Below are positions 54,273-64,000 of a DNA stretch of 64,000 nucleotides, one piece after another. The notes under the pieces are model-generated. The model saw only the letters and a program-made list of their open reading frames with translations. It had not been told where the DNA came from and did not search any database. Location: contig WIUZ02000010.1 of assembly GCA_015956445.1 (NCBI GenBank), positions 248,001-312,000 of the forward strand, in the 5' to 3' direction. Both the position numbers and the translations under genes were made by a program. This DNA is from Thelephora terrestris. Lineage: Eukaryota; Basidiomycota; Agaricomycetes; Thelephorales; Thelephoraceae. Position 1 is the first letter of the stretch, and every line of letters starts with the position of its first letter.

Positions 54273-55309
54273 CTGATGAATGAGATGGTTGGAATTCGTG
54301 TGTCCGCGACTGGGATCTGATCGTACCGTTCGGCAGCTGTTGAGGACATAGGAAGCAGTCGCGTTCGCTTCTGGGAGGAGGGCGTGGACCCGTAAACGTG
54401 AACGTCCCGAACGACCACATCGGAAAAGCCGATCTTCTTGTTCGTGCGACTTGAGGGCCTGGAGCTAATTGGAGTGCCCAGCTGCGACTTGGCCATCGAG
54501 AATTTGCGTTTGTTCCGTAGGATTCAGCAACCGAGCTCGGAAAGCTTCGTGTTTCCTTTGTGAATCGAGCCGGCTAGGCTGGTAAACCATACGACTGCAA
54601 AGCCCGTGAGTCGCAAGGGACTCGGGCACGGAACAGAAACTTACCAGGGGCTGAAACGTGCTCGATTCCCCGTCCTCTCACCCTCACTCGCTGTCGTCTC
54701 CTTATTTCCTTTCGCTTTTTGGGGTATCGCACCGGCACTGGGACCGAACCATTCCAAAATTTCCTGGCGTCCAAGTTCTCATTCTTCGAAAGATATTCAA
54801 GGGTGGAGGGTGTTCAGAACCCACGACCAGAGGTTGACCTAGCCGTTCGCCATTGCTGGTGATCCCCTAGATTAAGCGAACGCGCTCCTATGCTGAATTG
54901 GAGGAAATCTGGTTTTGAAGCAGGTGATCGCGACGACGAAGATATGGATCCGGCGATCGATGTTTTTTCTGGAACTGATCCGGCGAGTTAGCCGTTCTTC
55001 GTAGAGGAGTTGAGCCTCGTCGTAGGCGTACGTGGTGACGGTGGGACGCATGAAAGTCCCCGTGTATCACTAGTCGTCCCAAAGTGAGTCGTTCGGCCAG
55101 TAGCCCTGAATTACCGTTAAAATTGGCGGTTTTTGAACAGAGCACCAATGCCGACCGCTCCGAATTCCTCAACGAGCGTTTAAGTACCAAGTTCATCGCA
55201 TGGCTATGCTTACACGAGGCGCGCCACAAGTCATCCCATCCGCTTCGGGCCTTGCCACGCAGCAAGTATACCACACACCCTTTCCTCACAGCTACCACGA
55301 TCGTCAACG
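54273..55309. other. Spacer and NLR copy 5 promoter region
   Basis: First half near-identical to 46903-47450. The last 200 bp is the conserved NLR upstream region. No gene recognised. Confidence 0.45.
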
Positions 55310-58300
55310 ATGGCTTCAACTTCACAGAGACATGATGGACGCGATGGCCTTTCTTCAGCGTTAGACACTGACATCCGAGTCATAACTCGCGCGAGAGACA
55401 CCAGTGGTATCCCACCAGCTCAAGATGCGTTCGACTCCGCCGGTGCCCTGCTGACCACAATCAGAGTACGTTCCCTCCTACTCCGCGGTTGCGAGCTCCA
55501 GGCTCACATCCACTCAGGACCCGATGTTCAACAAACAGGAATATGTTGATCTTGGGCGATTGTGCGCCGGCGTATGCAGAGCTCTCGACCGGGGGTCGAA
55601 AGGCAGACGGTTGGACGAAGTCAGTCCGTTGGCGCTCGAGGCAATTGGAGAGTTGACCACGTGGGTTGAACCGGTGATGTGGCCAGGGCGTGTTTCGCTA
55701 ACCGACTTCTCAATGCAGAACTGTGGCCACAATCCAGAGGGAGATTGTCAAGCTGGGCAAACGAAATGCAGCCTCTCAGGTTCTTCACGCACAGAGCGAC
55801 AAAGATAACATTGCCGCTTGGAGCCGGGACCTAAATAGGATCCTCCACATCTTCAACGTACGTTCAGTCAGTCCCGCTTGGCATTTGATAACACCCTCCC
55901 TCAGACCGAACTGTCGATCATGCTGGTCGCAGATGGCCATCGAAACACGTCGACAGGTCAAGGAGGTGCTATTGAACAGCATCCAACAGTGAGTACGGCT
56001 TTCTATTTGTCGTCAACGAGACACTGATAGTCTTCGAGACTCAAGCCAGGTCGGTGTTTGTGAAACTCGGAGGCCCACCGCTTACCTTTGCGTAGTGTTT
56101 CTCTGGGAGAATCACCTCCCCCGCCTCCCAGGGCCTGCTTCGGACGTGACAAACTGATTGAGGAAATCGTCGGTCTCGCCGAAAACCTCGAACCCGTCGC
56201 TCTCATCGGTGCAGGGGGCATCGGAAAAACGTCCATCGCGCTGGCCGTCCTCCACCACGATCGCGTCAAGGACCGGTTTGGCGACAACCGACGATTCCTC
56301 CGCTGCGATCGGTTCCCACCTTCGTACCTCCACTTTCTCGCCCGGATCTCCCAAGTTATTGGTGCGGGCGTCGCAAACCCTGAGGATTTGACTCCCTTGC
56401 GACCATTTCTATCTTCGAGGGAGATGATCCTGTTCCTCGACAATGCTGAATCTATTCTCGACCCACAGGGAGCGGATTCCCAGAAGATAAAAGCCGCGGT
56501 GGAGGAATTGAGCCGGTTCGAGAACATTTGCCTTGGGATTACCTCGCGCATCACCACTGTCCCCCCACACTGCAACCGTCCAGTCGTTCCCACACTGTCG
56601 GCAGAATCGGCATGCGACCTCTTCTATGCCATCTACACCAACGGCGGACGATCAGACGTCATCAGCGACCTTCTCAGACAACTAGATTTCCACGCACTCT
56701 CAATCACACTGCTTGCTACCACGGCCGCTCAGAACATGTGGGATTATGATCGATTGGCCAAGGAGTGGGATGCACGCCGAGTGCAGGTACTTCAGACACC
56801 CGACAAAGACAGCCTGGCTACGACCATTGAACTCTCACTCGGCTCACCGACATTCCGCCAACTCGTCCCTCCATCAGAACCCCACCGACCCGTCCCTCGA
56901 TCGAAATTCCACCGACTCGCTGCTTCCCCAGCCTTCAGCAAATTTATCCCTTCTCGGATCCTCCGCAAACTGGGCCCTTCTCCAATCCCCCGTGAAATCT
57001 CCCCCAGCGCCCGTGAGCTCCTCAAAGTTGTCGCATTCTTTCCACAAGGGATCGACGAGAAAAACCTTGACTGGTTATTTCCCACAACCCCCGACAGAAA
57101 GGAAATCTTTGACAAATTCTGCGTTCTCTCTTTGACGCACCGAAACAACGGGTTCATCACAATGTTGGCTCCGATCAGAGACTACCTCTGCCCCCTCGAT
57201 CCGGAATCCTCCCCCCTCCTCTGTGCAACCAAGGATCGTTACTTCACCCGGTTGTCAGCTTACCTTTATCCTGATAAACCCGGATTCCGAGAAGCGGAGT
57301 GGATCAAGTCCGAGGATGTAAACGTTGAGCATTTGCTTGATGTCTTCATTTCAATCAACCCGGGCGCTTGGGATGTCTGGGATGCTTGTGAACACTTTAT
57401 GAACCACCTCTATTGGCACAAGCCACGGCACACTTTGCTGGGGCCAAAGATTGAAGGCCTCCCCGATGGTCATCAATCTAAGGCTAAATGCTTGTTTGGG
57501 CTCTCGAAGTTGTTTGGATCGCTCGGAAATCGGGCAGAAGAAAAGCGACTACTTGTTCATACTTTGACGCTCGAGAGGGAGAAGGGGGATGATGTTTGGG
57601 TTGCTCGAACATTGAGGTTCCTATGCGATGTCAATCGGTTGCTTGGACTTTACAAGGAAGGAATCCAACAAGCGGAGGAAGCATTGGAAATCTATAAACG
57701 GCGCAGGGACACGATCAATCAAGCGCAATGTTTGAATCAACTCGCTTCGTTATTGCTTGGGGACAAACAACTCGACGCTGCAGAAACCGCGGCATCACAC
57801 GCGATCGATCTAATCCCGGAGAAAGGCCAAGAATCTCTGCTCTGCAAATCTCATCAAGTCCTTGGCTCGATATATCGTGACAGGGGAGAGAAAGAGAAGG
57901 CGTTGGACCATTTCGAGACAGCCCTCCGAATTGCATCCCGCTTCAATTGGCAAAATCCACTATTTTGGATTCATTACCATATGGCAGCACTATTCTCGTC
58001 CGAAGGCGAGTTTGGCAATGCAAACACCCACATTCAACAAGCCAAATCCCACACGGTCGACAACGCATACCTCCTGGGTCGCGCGATGGAACTGCAGGCC
58101 CGACTTTGGTTTCAGCAACGTAAGCTGGAAGAGGCAAAATCCGAGGGTTTGGCCGCACTGGAGATATTCGAGAGGTTCGGAGCGGCGAAGGATGTTGGGG
58201 ATTGCAGAAAACTCCTCCAAGTAATTGAACAAGCGATCGAAAGCCAGTGTATCTCGGGCAAATCAGATTCCAGTGGTGAGTTTTCCGTACGTGATGCTGC

Positions 58301-58618
58301 CTCCCATCCTTGCTGACCCCATCTATAGCTTGACGCGTAGCACCTGGTGCACCGTCTGGCGTCAACTTCCTGACCAAGGAATCCCGGATCCGGACAGGTG
58401 CCTCATTCCCGGGCGGAACATTTGTCACTCTTTCTCCTAGACACCCCGTCCATCACACCCGCACATCGTTCCATCTCTTATCATTTTACCGTGTTCATCG
58501 CTGGCATGTATCATCTTTAAGTAGACCTATTTTCTCTCCTGGCCTTCTTCCTTCTACCTTCCATTCCAAGGCCACCAATGCCAGCCGCACCCGTAAACAA
58601 TCCGACCTGCGATGGTGA
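55310..58618 (+). CDS. NLR copy 5
   Basis: Complete six-exon gene with intact P-loop and Walker B, the same splice sites as copy 2, and a 92-codon last exon (58341-58618). The first half of the main exon is almost identical to copy 1 (VKDRFGDNRRFLRCDRFPPS, GVANPEDL, KKIKAA/VVEE context), while its TPR region differs (LASLLLGDKQLDAAETAA, YHMAALFSSEGEFGNAN). It appears intact. Confidence 0.9.
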
Positions 58619-60879
58619 GCAGCACATTGAAACCCTTCTGGTCTTACTGCAAGCGTGAGACCTGTCCTTAGCTTCATCGTGTGATCAGGTTGTCGGTCGA
58701 TGTCCGTGCGTCCTGGCATTCAACAGACAGAGTTGGCGCACCGGCCTCATGCGCACGGGATGCTGCCAACCATCGAGGCGGGTCGCCTTGGAGACGACAT
58801 TGTCCCCAGCCTTGTTCTTGAGAAGAAACGGGGTTTCGTCCTGTCTACGGATAGCTAAGCAAGCATCAATGAACCTCGGATCGAGGTTAAGTTGCTCGGG
58901 GATGGACACTGTTGATGAGAGCGTAGGAAAAAGAACAGAAGGATCATTGTGCGACGAGACAACCAAGAAAGTATAAAGCAACGCGCTTGTGAAGATAACG
59001 AGAAGCAGCAAGATGGCGATATTTCAGGGGGTGCGCAGCAGCGCACTGGGCGACAGGGGTACATGTATGTCCTCTGTGAACCGATCGCGAGACTCTCCGC
59101 TAATGTCGCTGAATTGATACAGTGACTCAATGGGCCCTATCGTCAGACTCAGCAAATTGTACAAGGCCATCGTCACCAAGTGACTCCTTGTCGAATCTTG
59201 CGCCCCCTACGCTGTCAGCGTGGTGCATCAACAATCGCGTCCAATTCGCTTTCTTCCCAGTCATTATTCAGACTCAGGTTCGTGCCACCCATTTTCTACG
59301 TTTTCCTCATGCACCACAACCCTGGGACATGAATCGAACAGTCCATCGCTCCGTTCTTCATCATTCTGCGAGTGACTCCGAGTCGTCAACCAGAGAGCAT
59401 CAACAGACGATTACCACCGCCATTAGGGCCGTCGGTTCAATTCATTTCCAGAGCCAGGGGGAATCAACGAGTGGCAGTGATACCTTTCCCGACGGAGATT
59501 CAACGAATCCGATGGGTAAGTACCTTTGAAGATACTCGTCGTGAGCTCGGCGATGCCCCAGCATTGATATATTCTCCGCACGCCGGTCGAGACTCTATCC
59601 GATCTCCTCTCCGCCAGCCGCCGTTCTCATTCACTCTTAGCGTTGGAGCCGGCTAACGCTCACATCAAACGTCTCACCGCTTCTGAATCCCAATCCGATT
59701 TTTACGCATATTCGAGGCTGCGTATCATACCTATTTCTCGTCACAATCAGCCATCGAGCATTCGCTTGACGATGGACGTCTGCCCATATACCCCAAAGTT
59801 CAATCTCGGAAGCCAGCTGCTCGTCCGCCGACGTAATTTTTGTGCCAGCATGCGTCCAAGCGAGATGCCGCTGATGAGGCTTCGAGCGGCACGCCCGTGA
59901 AAACTGTGTGGGTGGGTAACACCCACAGCCACTCCAATAGCTCCTCGTGTACTTACACGCTGCAAGCCTTCCCCGGATCATGGGCCTATGGCAGTACGTG
60001 CTCCTGCTTCGTATATCGATTGTTGTCGCCCTACATTGGACGTTATCTAATAATCACACATGCGTCGATACGAGATCTCCGCTCCTGGGGTAGGTTGCTT
60101 ACCTGCATCTATACACGGCCAGTCCCACCCCGATGTTCTATCAATTAATTCCGGAATCGGTGTATGCAATGCGGAAACTCTAGATATCGAAGAGCAATTA
60201 TCATCTTGCGACCATATTCTCCGATGGACATGATAGTACCGGCCGTGCGATGAGAACAGCTGGAAATCGTGAAGGCAAACCCCGCCCTCCCGCCCCCACC
60301 CCTGACGGAGTTTGCGATCACCCAGGCCGATTATGATATCCGTCCTTCTGTTTAGCGGCCTGGGAGTGGCACCGGGCTCCTGCAAACCTAGAAAGGTGTT
60401 TTGGTATTGAATGATAGGGCATGATATTGACTGCAGACAGGAAAAGGAAATACACGAGTGAAGAGCGAGAGACAAACACAGGGAATGAGGCCGGGGGCGA
60501 GGGAAGAAAATGGTACATGGGCAACCTAGGCAGGACAACTATGCAGCGAAGAACACACAAGTGGATGAAAGCGACAGTATGACCTAGTACACACATATAA
60601 ATATGAAACGGGGGAGAGTGGGATGATCGCAAAGCATTCGGGGGGAGAGTCGGCGGAAACGAAGAGAGAATCCACACCGTGCCGGGCGGATGGGAGTGAT
60701 TAGGTCAAAGGCAAGGAGAGGTAACATGAGGTCAGGCAAAAATGAACAGAAGAGCGCCAGGGGAGGGGGGAATAATGGTGTCAAATCCACGCGTACAAGA
60801 TCTTCCTGCCCAGGACAGAAGTCGAGAAGACAAAAAAGAGCAAGGGAAAGGCTCTATGGGACAAGGTAGATTATTCCTT
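58619..60879. other. Array spacer after NLR copy 5
   Basis: Same organisation as 2822-5038, with the small - strand ORF at 58685-59011. No complete gene otherwise. Confidence 0.5.
58685..59011 (-). CDS. Small spacer ORF with a possible membrane helix
   Basis: Counterpart of 43570-43896: hydrophobic LLLVIFTSALLYTFLVVSS, then SIPEQLNLDPRFIDACLAI and RRQDETPFLLKNKAGDN. Open here. An upstream stop lies just before the hydrophobic run, so a start would need an upstream exon. Function unknown. Confidence 0.3.
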   Translation of the reverse strand: MLLLVIFTSALLYTFLVVSSHNDPSVLFPTLSSTVSIPEQLNLDPRFIDACLAIRRQDETPFLLKNKAGDNVVSKATRLDGWQHPVRMRPVRQLCLLNARTHGHRPTT

Positions 60880-61969
60880 TCATCCCCTGAGCGGGTCTTC
60901 ACTCGTATCCATCAAGCCCTCCACCTTCACGATAGGTGCAGGCTGATCTGATCCCGGCATGCTCTCGAACTGATGTGGCCGCTGCTCCATCGTGGTTCCG
61001 TTCGGTGTTGGTTTCGGTGGTGGGAGTGTTTCGGATTTCTGTGGTGCGGGTATTTTCGAAGCCAAATCTTGACCAGCATCGGCCTTGACATCGTCGGTGC
61101 CCTCGGCCTTCCCGTTAAGCTTCGTTGTGCCGTCTCCATTCTTACGATCGAGAGCTTCCAATTTTTCTTTGAGGGACCCTCGTGCTGGATTGCCTGTCGC
61201 TGGACCATTGTTTCTTCCAACTCCATACGTGCGATACGAATTGCCGAAGAACGATGGACCGGGACCGTCCATGTCGTCGTCACTGTCTTCGGACTCGGTG
61301 TCGTCACCAAACATCAGGGGACCGTTGTCCGACATGACACCCGAGCCGGGGTTGAATGAAATACCACCGGTGCCTCTCATGAACCGCGTGAAACCAAAGC
61401 CAGGTGATCCAGCAGCATCTCCAAGCCGTGCTTGTCTGTCCTTTTCCCGAGCCTCCTCCGCGGCTCTCTTCGCCTTGAACGCCGTCAGCCTGCTCTGTGA
61501 ATACAGTTGGGGCAGCGTCTCTGGCGTCGGGTGACCGACGCGGTTCTTTACGCGCTGGGTAACCCATTCTCCCCAATCGTCTTTAGTCCTGCCATGCAGA
61601 ATAGCAACGACAAGCATCGTCATGTTATCGCATCCGATACCAGCTCCGGATTCAGTGTCGGGTGCCAGGCAAAGTTCGCAAATGATCTCCGCAACTTCTG
61701 AAAGTTCCTTTCCTTCCGAAATCAACAGTCGAACCGCGTCGACACACTGCTGCGATGTCAGACAGTCCCAGATGCCTGTACACGATTTAGGTATGGTCCG
61801 CAGAGGAGACAGCGTACAAGACACTAACCATCACAAGCGATGATGAGGAATTCATCCTCTTCCGTTATCTTGTGTTCGATGACCTCGGGGTTTGCAGTAA
61901 TCTCGGCCGAAACATTGGCGTTCTTCTTATACTCGAAGTCGCCCAAAGCCCGAGCCAACGCGAGATTGC
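60880..61969 (-). pseudogene. PP2C phosphatase 3'-half fragment, unit E, most intact
   Basis: Open from the orphan splice acceptor (GNLALARALGDFEYKKN) through the intron at about 61827 to the stop at 60880. An in-frame 9 bp deletion removes DQV before ITANPEVIEH. The core (DEFLIIACDG, GIWDCLTSQQ, GCDNMTMLVV) and acidic tail (DDTESEDSDDDMDGPG) are uninterrupted. With no N-terminal half, it lacks the first metal-binding aspartates and cannot be an active phosphatase alone. It could still be transcribed. Confidence 0.75.
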
Positions 61970-63007
61970 CTGATGAATGAGAGGGTTAGAATCCGTGTGC
62001 GTCCGCGACTGGGATCTGATCGTACCGTTCGGCAGCTGTTGAGGACATAGGAAGCAGTCGCGTTCGCTTCTGGGAGGAGGGCGTGGACCCGTAAACGTGA
62101 ACGTCCCGAATAACCACGTCGGAAAAGCCGATCTTCTTGTTCGTGCGACTTGAGGGCCTGGAGCTGATTGGAGTGCCCAGCTGCGACTTGGCCATCGAGA
62201 ATTTGCATTTGTTCCGTAGGGTTCGGCGAACGAGCTCGGAAAGCTTGGTGTTTCCTTTGTGAATCGAGCCGGCTAGGCTGTTAAACCGCACGACTGCAAA
62301 GCCCGTGAGTCGCAAGGGGCTCGGACACGGTCAGAAACTCACCAGGGGCTGAAACGTGCTCAATTCCCAGTCCTCTCACCCTCACTCGCCGTCGTCTCCT
62401 TATTTCCTTTCGCTTTTTGGAGTATCGCACCGACACTGGGACCGAACCATTCCGAAATTTCCTGGCGTCCAAGTTCTCATTCTTCGAAAGATATTCAAGG
62501 GTGGAGGGTGTTCAGAACTCACGACCGGAGGTTGGCCTAGCCGTTCGCCATTGCTGGTGTTCCCCTAGATTAAGCGAACGCGCTTCTATGCTGAACCGGA
62601 GGAGATCCGGTTTTGAAGCAGGAGAGCGCGACGACGAAGATATGGATCCGGCGATCGAAGTTTGTTCTGGAACTGATCCGGCGAGTTAGCCGTTCTTCGT
62701 AGAGGAGTTGAGCCTCGTCGTAGGCGTACGTGGTGACGGTGGGACGCATGAAAGTCCGCGTGTCCCACTAGTCGTCCCAAAGTGAGTCGTTCGGCCAGTA
62801 GCCCTGAATTACCGTTAAAATTGGCGGTTTTTGAACAGAGCACCAATGCCGACCGCTCCGAATTCCTCAACGAGCGTTTAAGTACCAAGTTCATCGCATG
62901 GCTATGCTTACACGAGGCGCGCCACAAGTCATCCCATCCGGTTCGGGCCTTTCCGTGCAGCAAGTATACCACACACCCTTTCCTCACAGCTACCACGATC
63001 GTCAACG
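61970..63007. other. Spacer and NLR copy 6 promoter region
   Basis: No gene recognised. The conserved NLR upstream region occupies the last 200 bp. Confidence 0.45.
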
Positions 63008-64000
63008 ATGGCTTCAACTTCACAGAGACATGATGGGCGCGATGGCCTTTCTTCAGCGTTAGACACTGACATCCAAGTCATAACTCGCGCGAGAGACACC
63101 AGTGGTATCCCACCAGCTCAAGATGCGCTCGACTCCGCGGGTGCCCTGCTGACCACAATCAGAGTACGTTCCCTCCTACTCCGCGGTTGCGAGCTCCAGG
63201 CTCACATCCACTCAGGACCCGATGTTCAACAAACAGGAATATGTTGATCTTGGGCGATTGTGCGCCGGCGTATGCAGAGCTCTCGACCGGGGGTCGAAAG
63301 GCAGACGGTTGGACGAAGTCAGTCCGTTGGCGCTCGAGGCAATTGGAGAGCTGACCACGTGGGTTGAACTGGTGTTGTGGCCGTCGCGTTTTTTGCTCAC
63401 CGAGTTCTCAATGCAGAACTGTGGCCACAATCCAGAGGGAGATTGTCAAGCTGGGAAAACGAAATGCAGCCTCTCAGGTTCTTCACGCACAGAGCGATAA
63501 AGATAACATCGCCGCTTGGAGCCGGGACCTCAATAGGATCCTCCACATCTTCAATGTACGTTCAGTCAGTCCCGCTTGGCATTTGATAACAACCTCTCTC
63601 AGACCGAACTGTCGATCATGCTGGTCGCAGATGGCCATCGAAACACGTCGACAGGTCAAGGAGGTGCTATTGACCAGCATCGAACAGTGAGTACGGCTTT
63701 CTATTCGTCGTCAACGAGACACTGATAGTCTTCGAGACTCGAGCCAGGTCGGTGTTTGTGAAACTCAGAGGCCCACCGCTTACCTTTGCGTAGTGTTTCT
63801 CTGGGAGAATCACCTCCCCCGCCTCCCAGGGCCTGCTTCGGACGTGACAAACTGATTGAGGAAATCGTCGGTCTCGCCGAAAACCTCGAACCTGTCGCTC
63901 TCATCGGCGCAGGGGGCATCGGAAAAACATCCATCGCGCTGGCTGTCCTCCATCACGATCGGATCATGGACAGGTTTGGCGACAACCGGCGATTTATCCG
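63008..64000 (+). CDS. NLR copy 6, 3' end outside window
   Basis: Exons 1-4 and the start of the main exon, with the same splice sites as copy 2 (acceptor CGAG before CCAGG). N-terminal helical domain as in copies 2, 4 and 5. P-loop GAGGIGKTS. The last visible codons (IMDRFGDNRRFIR) match copy 4. The window ends just after the P-loop. Confidence 0.88.

Larger units (their letters stand above)
40165..64000. repeat. Segmental tandem array, units of ~7.4-7.8 kb
   Basis: NLR start-to-start distances are 7,775 (copy 3 to 4), 7,370 (4 to 5) and 7,698 bp (5 to 6). The same unit occurs left of the foreign block, with 7,536 bp between the main exons of copies 1 and 2. Each unit runs NLR gene (+), spacer, PP2C 3' fragment (-), spacer. 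Confidence 0.9.

Overview
The window is eukaryotic and most likely comes from an agaricomycete (mushroom-forming) basidiomycete. Genes carry many 50-60 bp introns, the NLR genes have the NB-ARC plus TPR layout common in that class, and the Plavaka-type Tnp2 transposase, SWIM-containing MULE and Copia element are typical of such genomes. I cannot name the species.

The backbone is a segmental tandem array. A unit of about 7.4-7.8 kb holds one complete NLR gene on the + strand and the 3' half of a PP2C phosphatase gene on the - strand. Six NLR copies are visible: 1 (1-2821, cut by the window edge), 2 (7048-10117), 3 (40165-43322), 4 (47940-51249), 5 (55310-58618) and 6 (63008 to the window end). 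Four PP2C fragments lie between them. The NLR gene has six exons whose phases agree: an N-terminal helical domain in exons 1-4, a large exon for the nucleotide-binding and TPR regions, and a C-terminal exon. The copies are mosaics of one another, as expected from unequal crossing-over or gene conversion. Copy 2 has lost the Walker A lysine and copy 3 seems to have lost a splice acceptor.

Between copies 2 and 3 the array is interrupted by about 28 kb of mobile and relic DNA. From left to right: the N-terminal half of a Plavaka transposase (10888-12761); a diverged inverted copy of cargo DNA (12762-14655); a 10.2 kb Mutator-like element with 1.45 kb terminal inverted repeats (14656-24843) carrying a SWIM transposase and two further genes, one coiled-coil (X) and one zinc-binding and GRF-like (W); the C-terminal end of the Plavaka transposase (24844-25421); a whole-looking young Copia LTR retrotransposon (25431-31516); a coiled-coil gene (Y) split by a 578 bp fold-back element whose ends match the Mutator-like element; an HMG-box-like gene; relics of an F-box-like gene and of an unknown tandem gene pair; a CACTG-ended MITE; and an aldo-keto reductase relic.

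The NLR genes are probably intracellular non-self or heterokaryon recognition receptors. Nothing in the sequence gives their ligand. The most original material is the Mutator-like element: its cargo, its fold-back relative, the nested TTAA palindrome with a matching empty site in the other arm, and the cargo copy left inside a split transposase.
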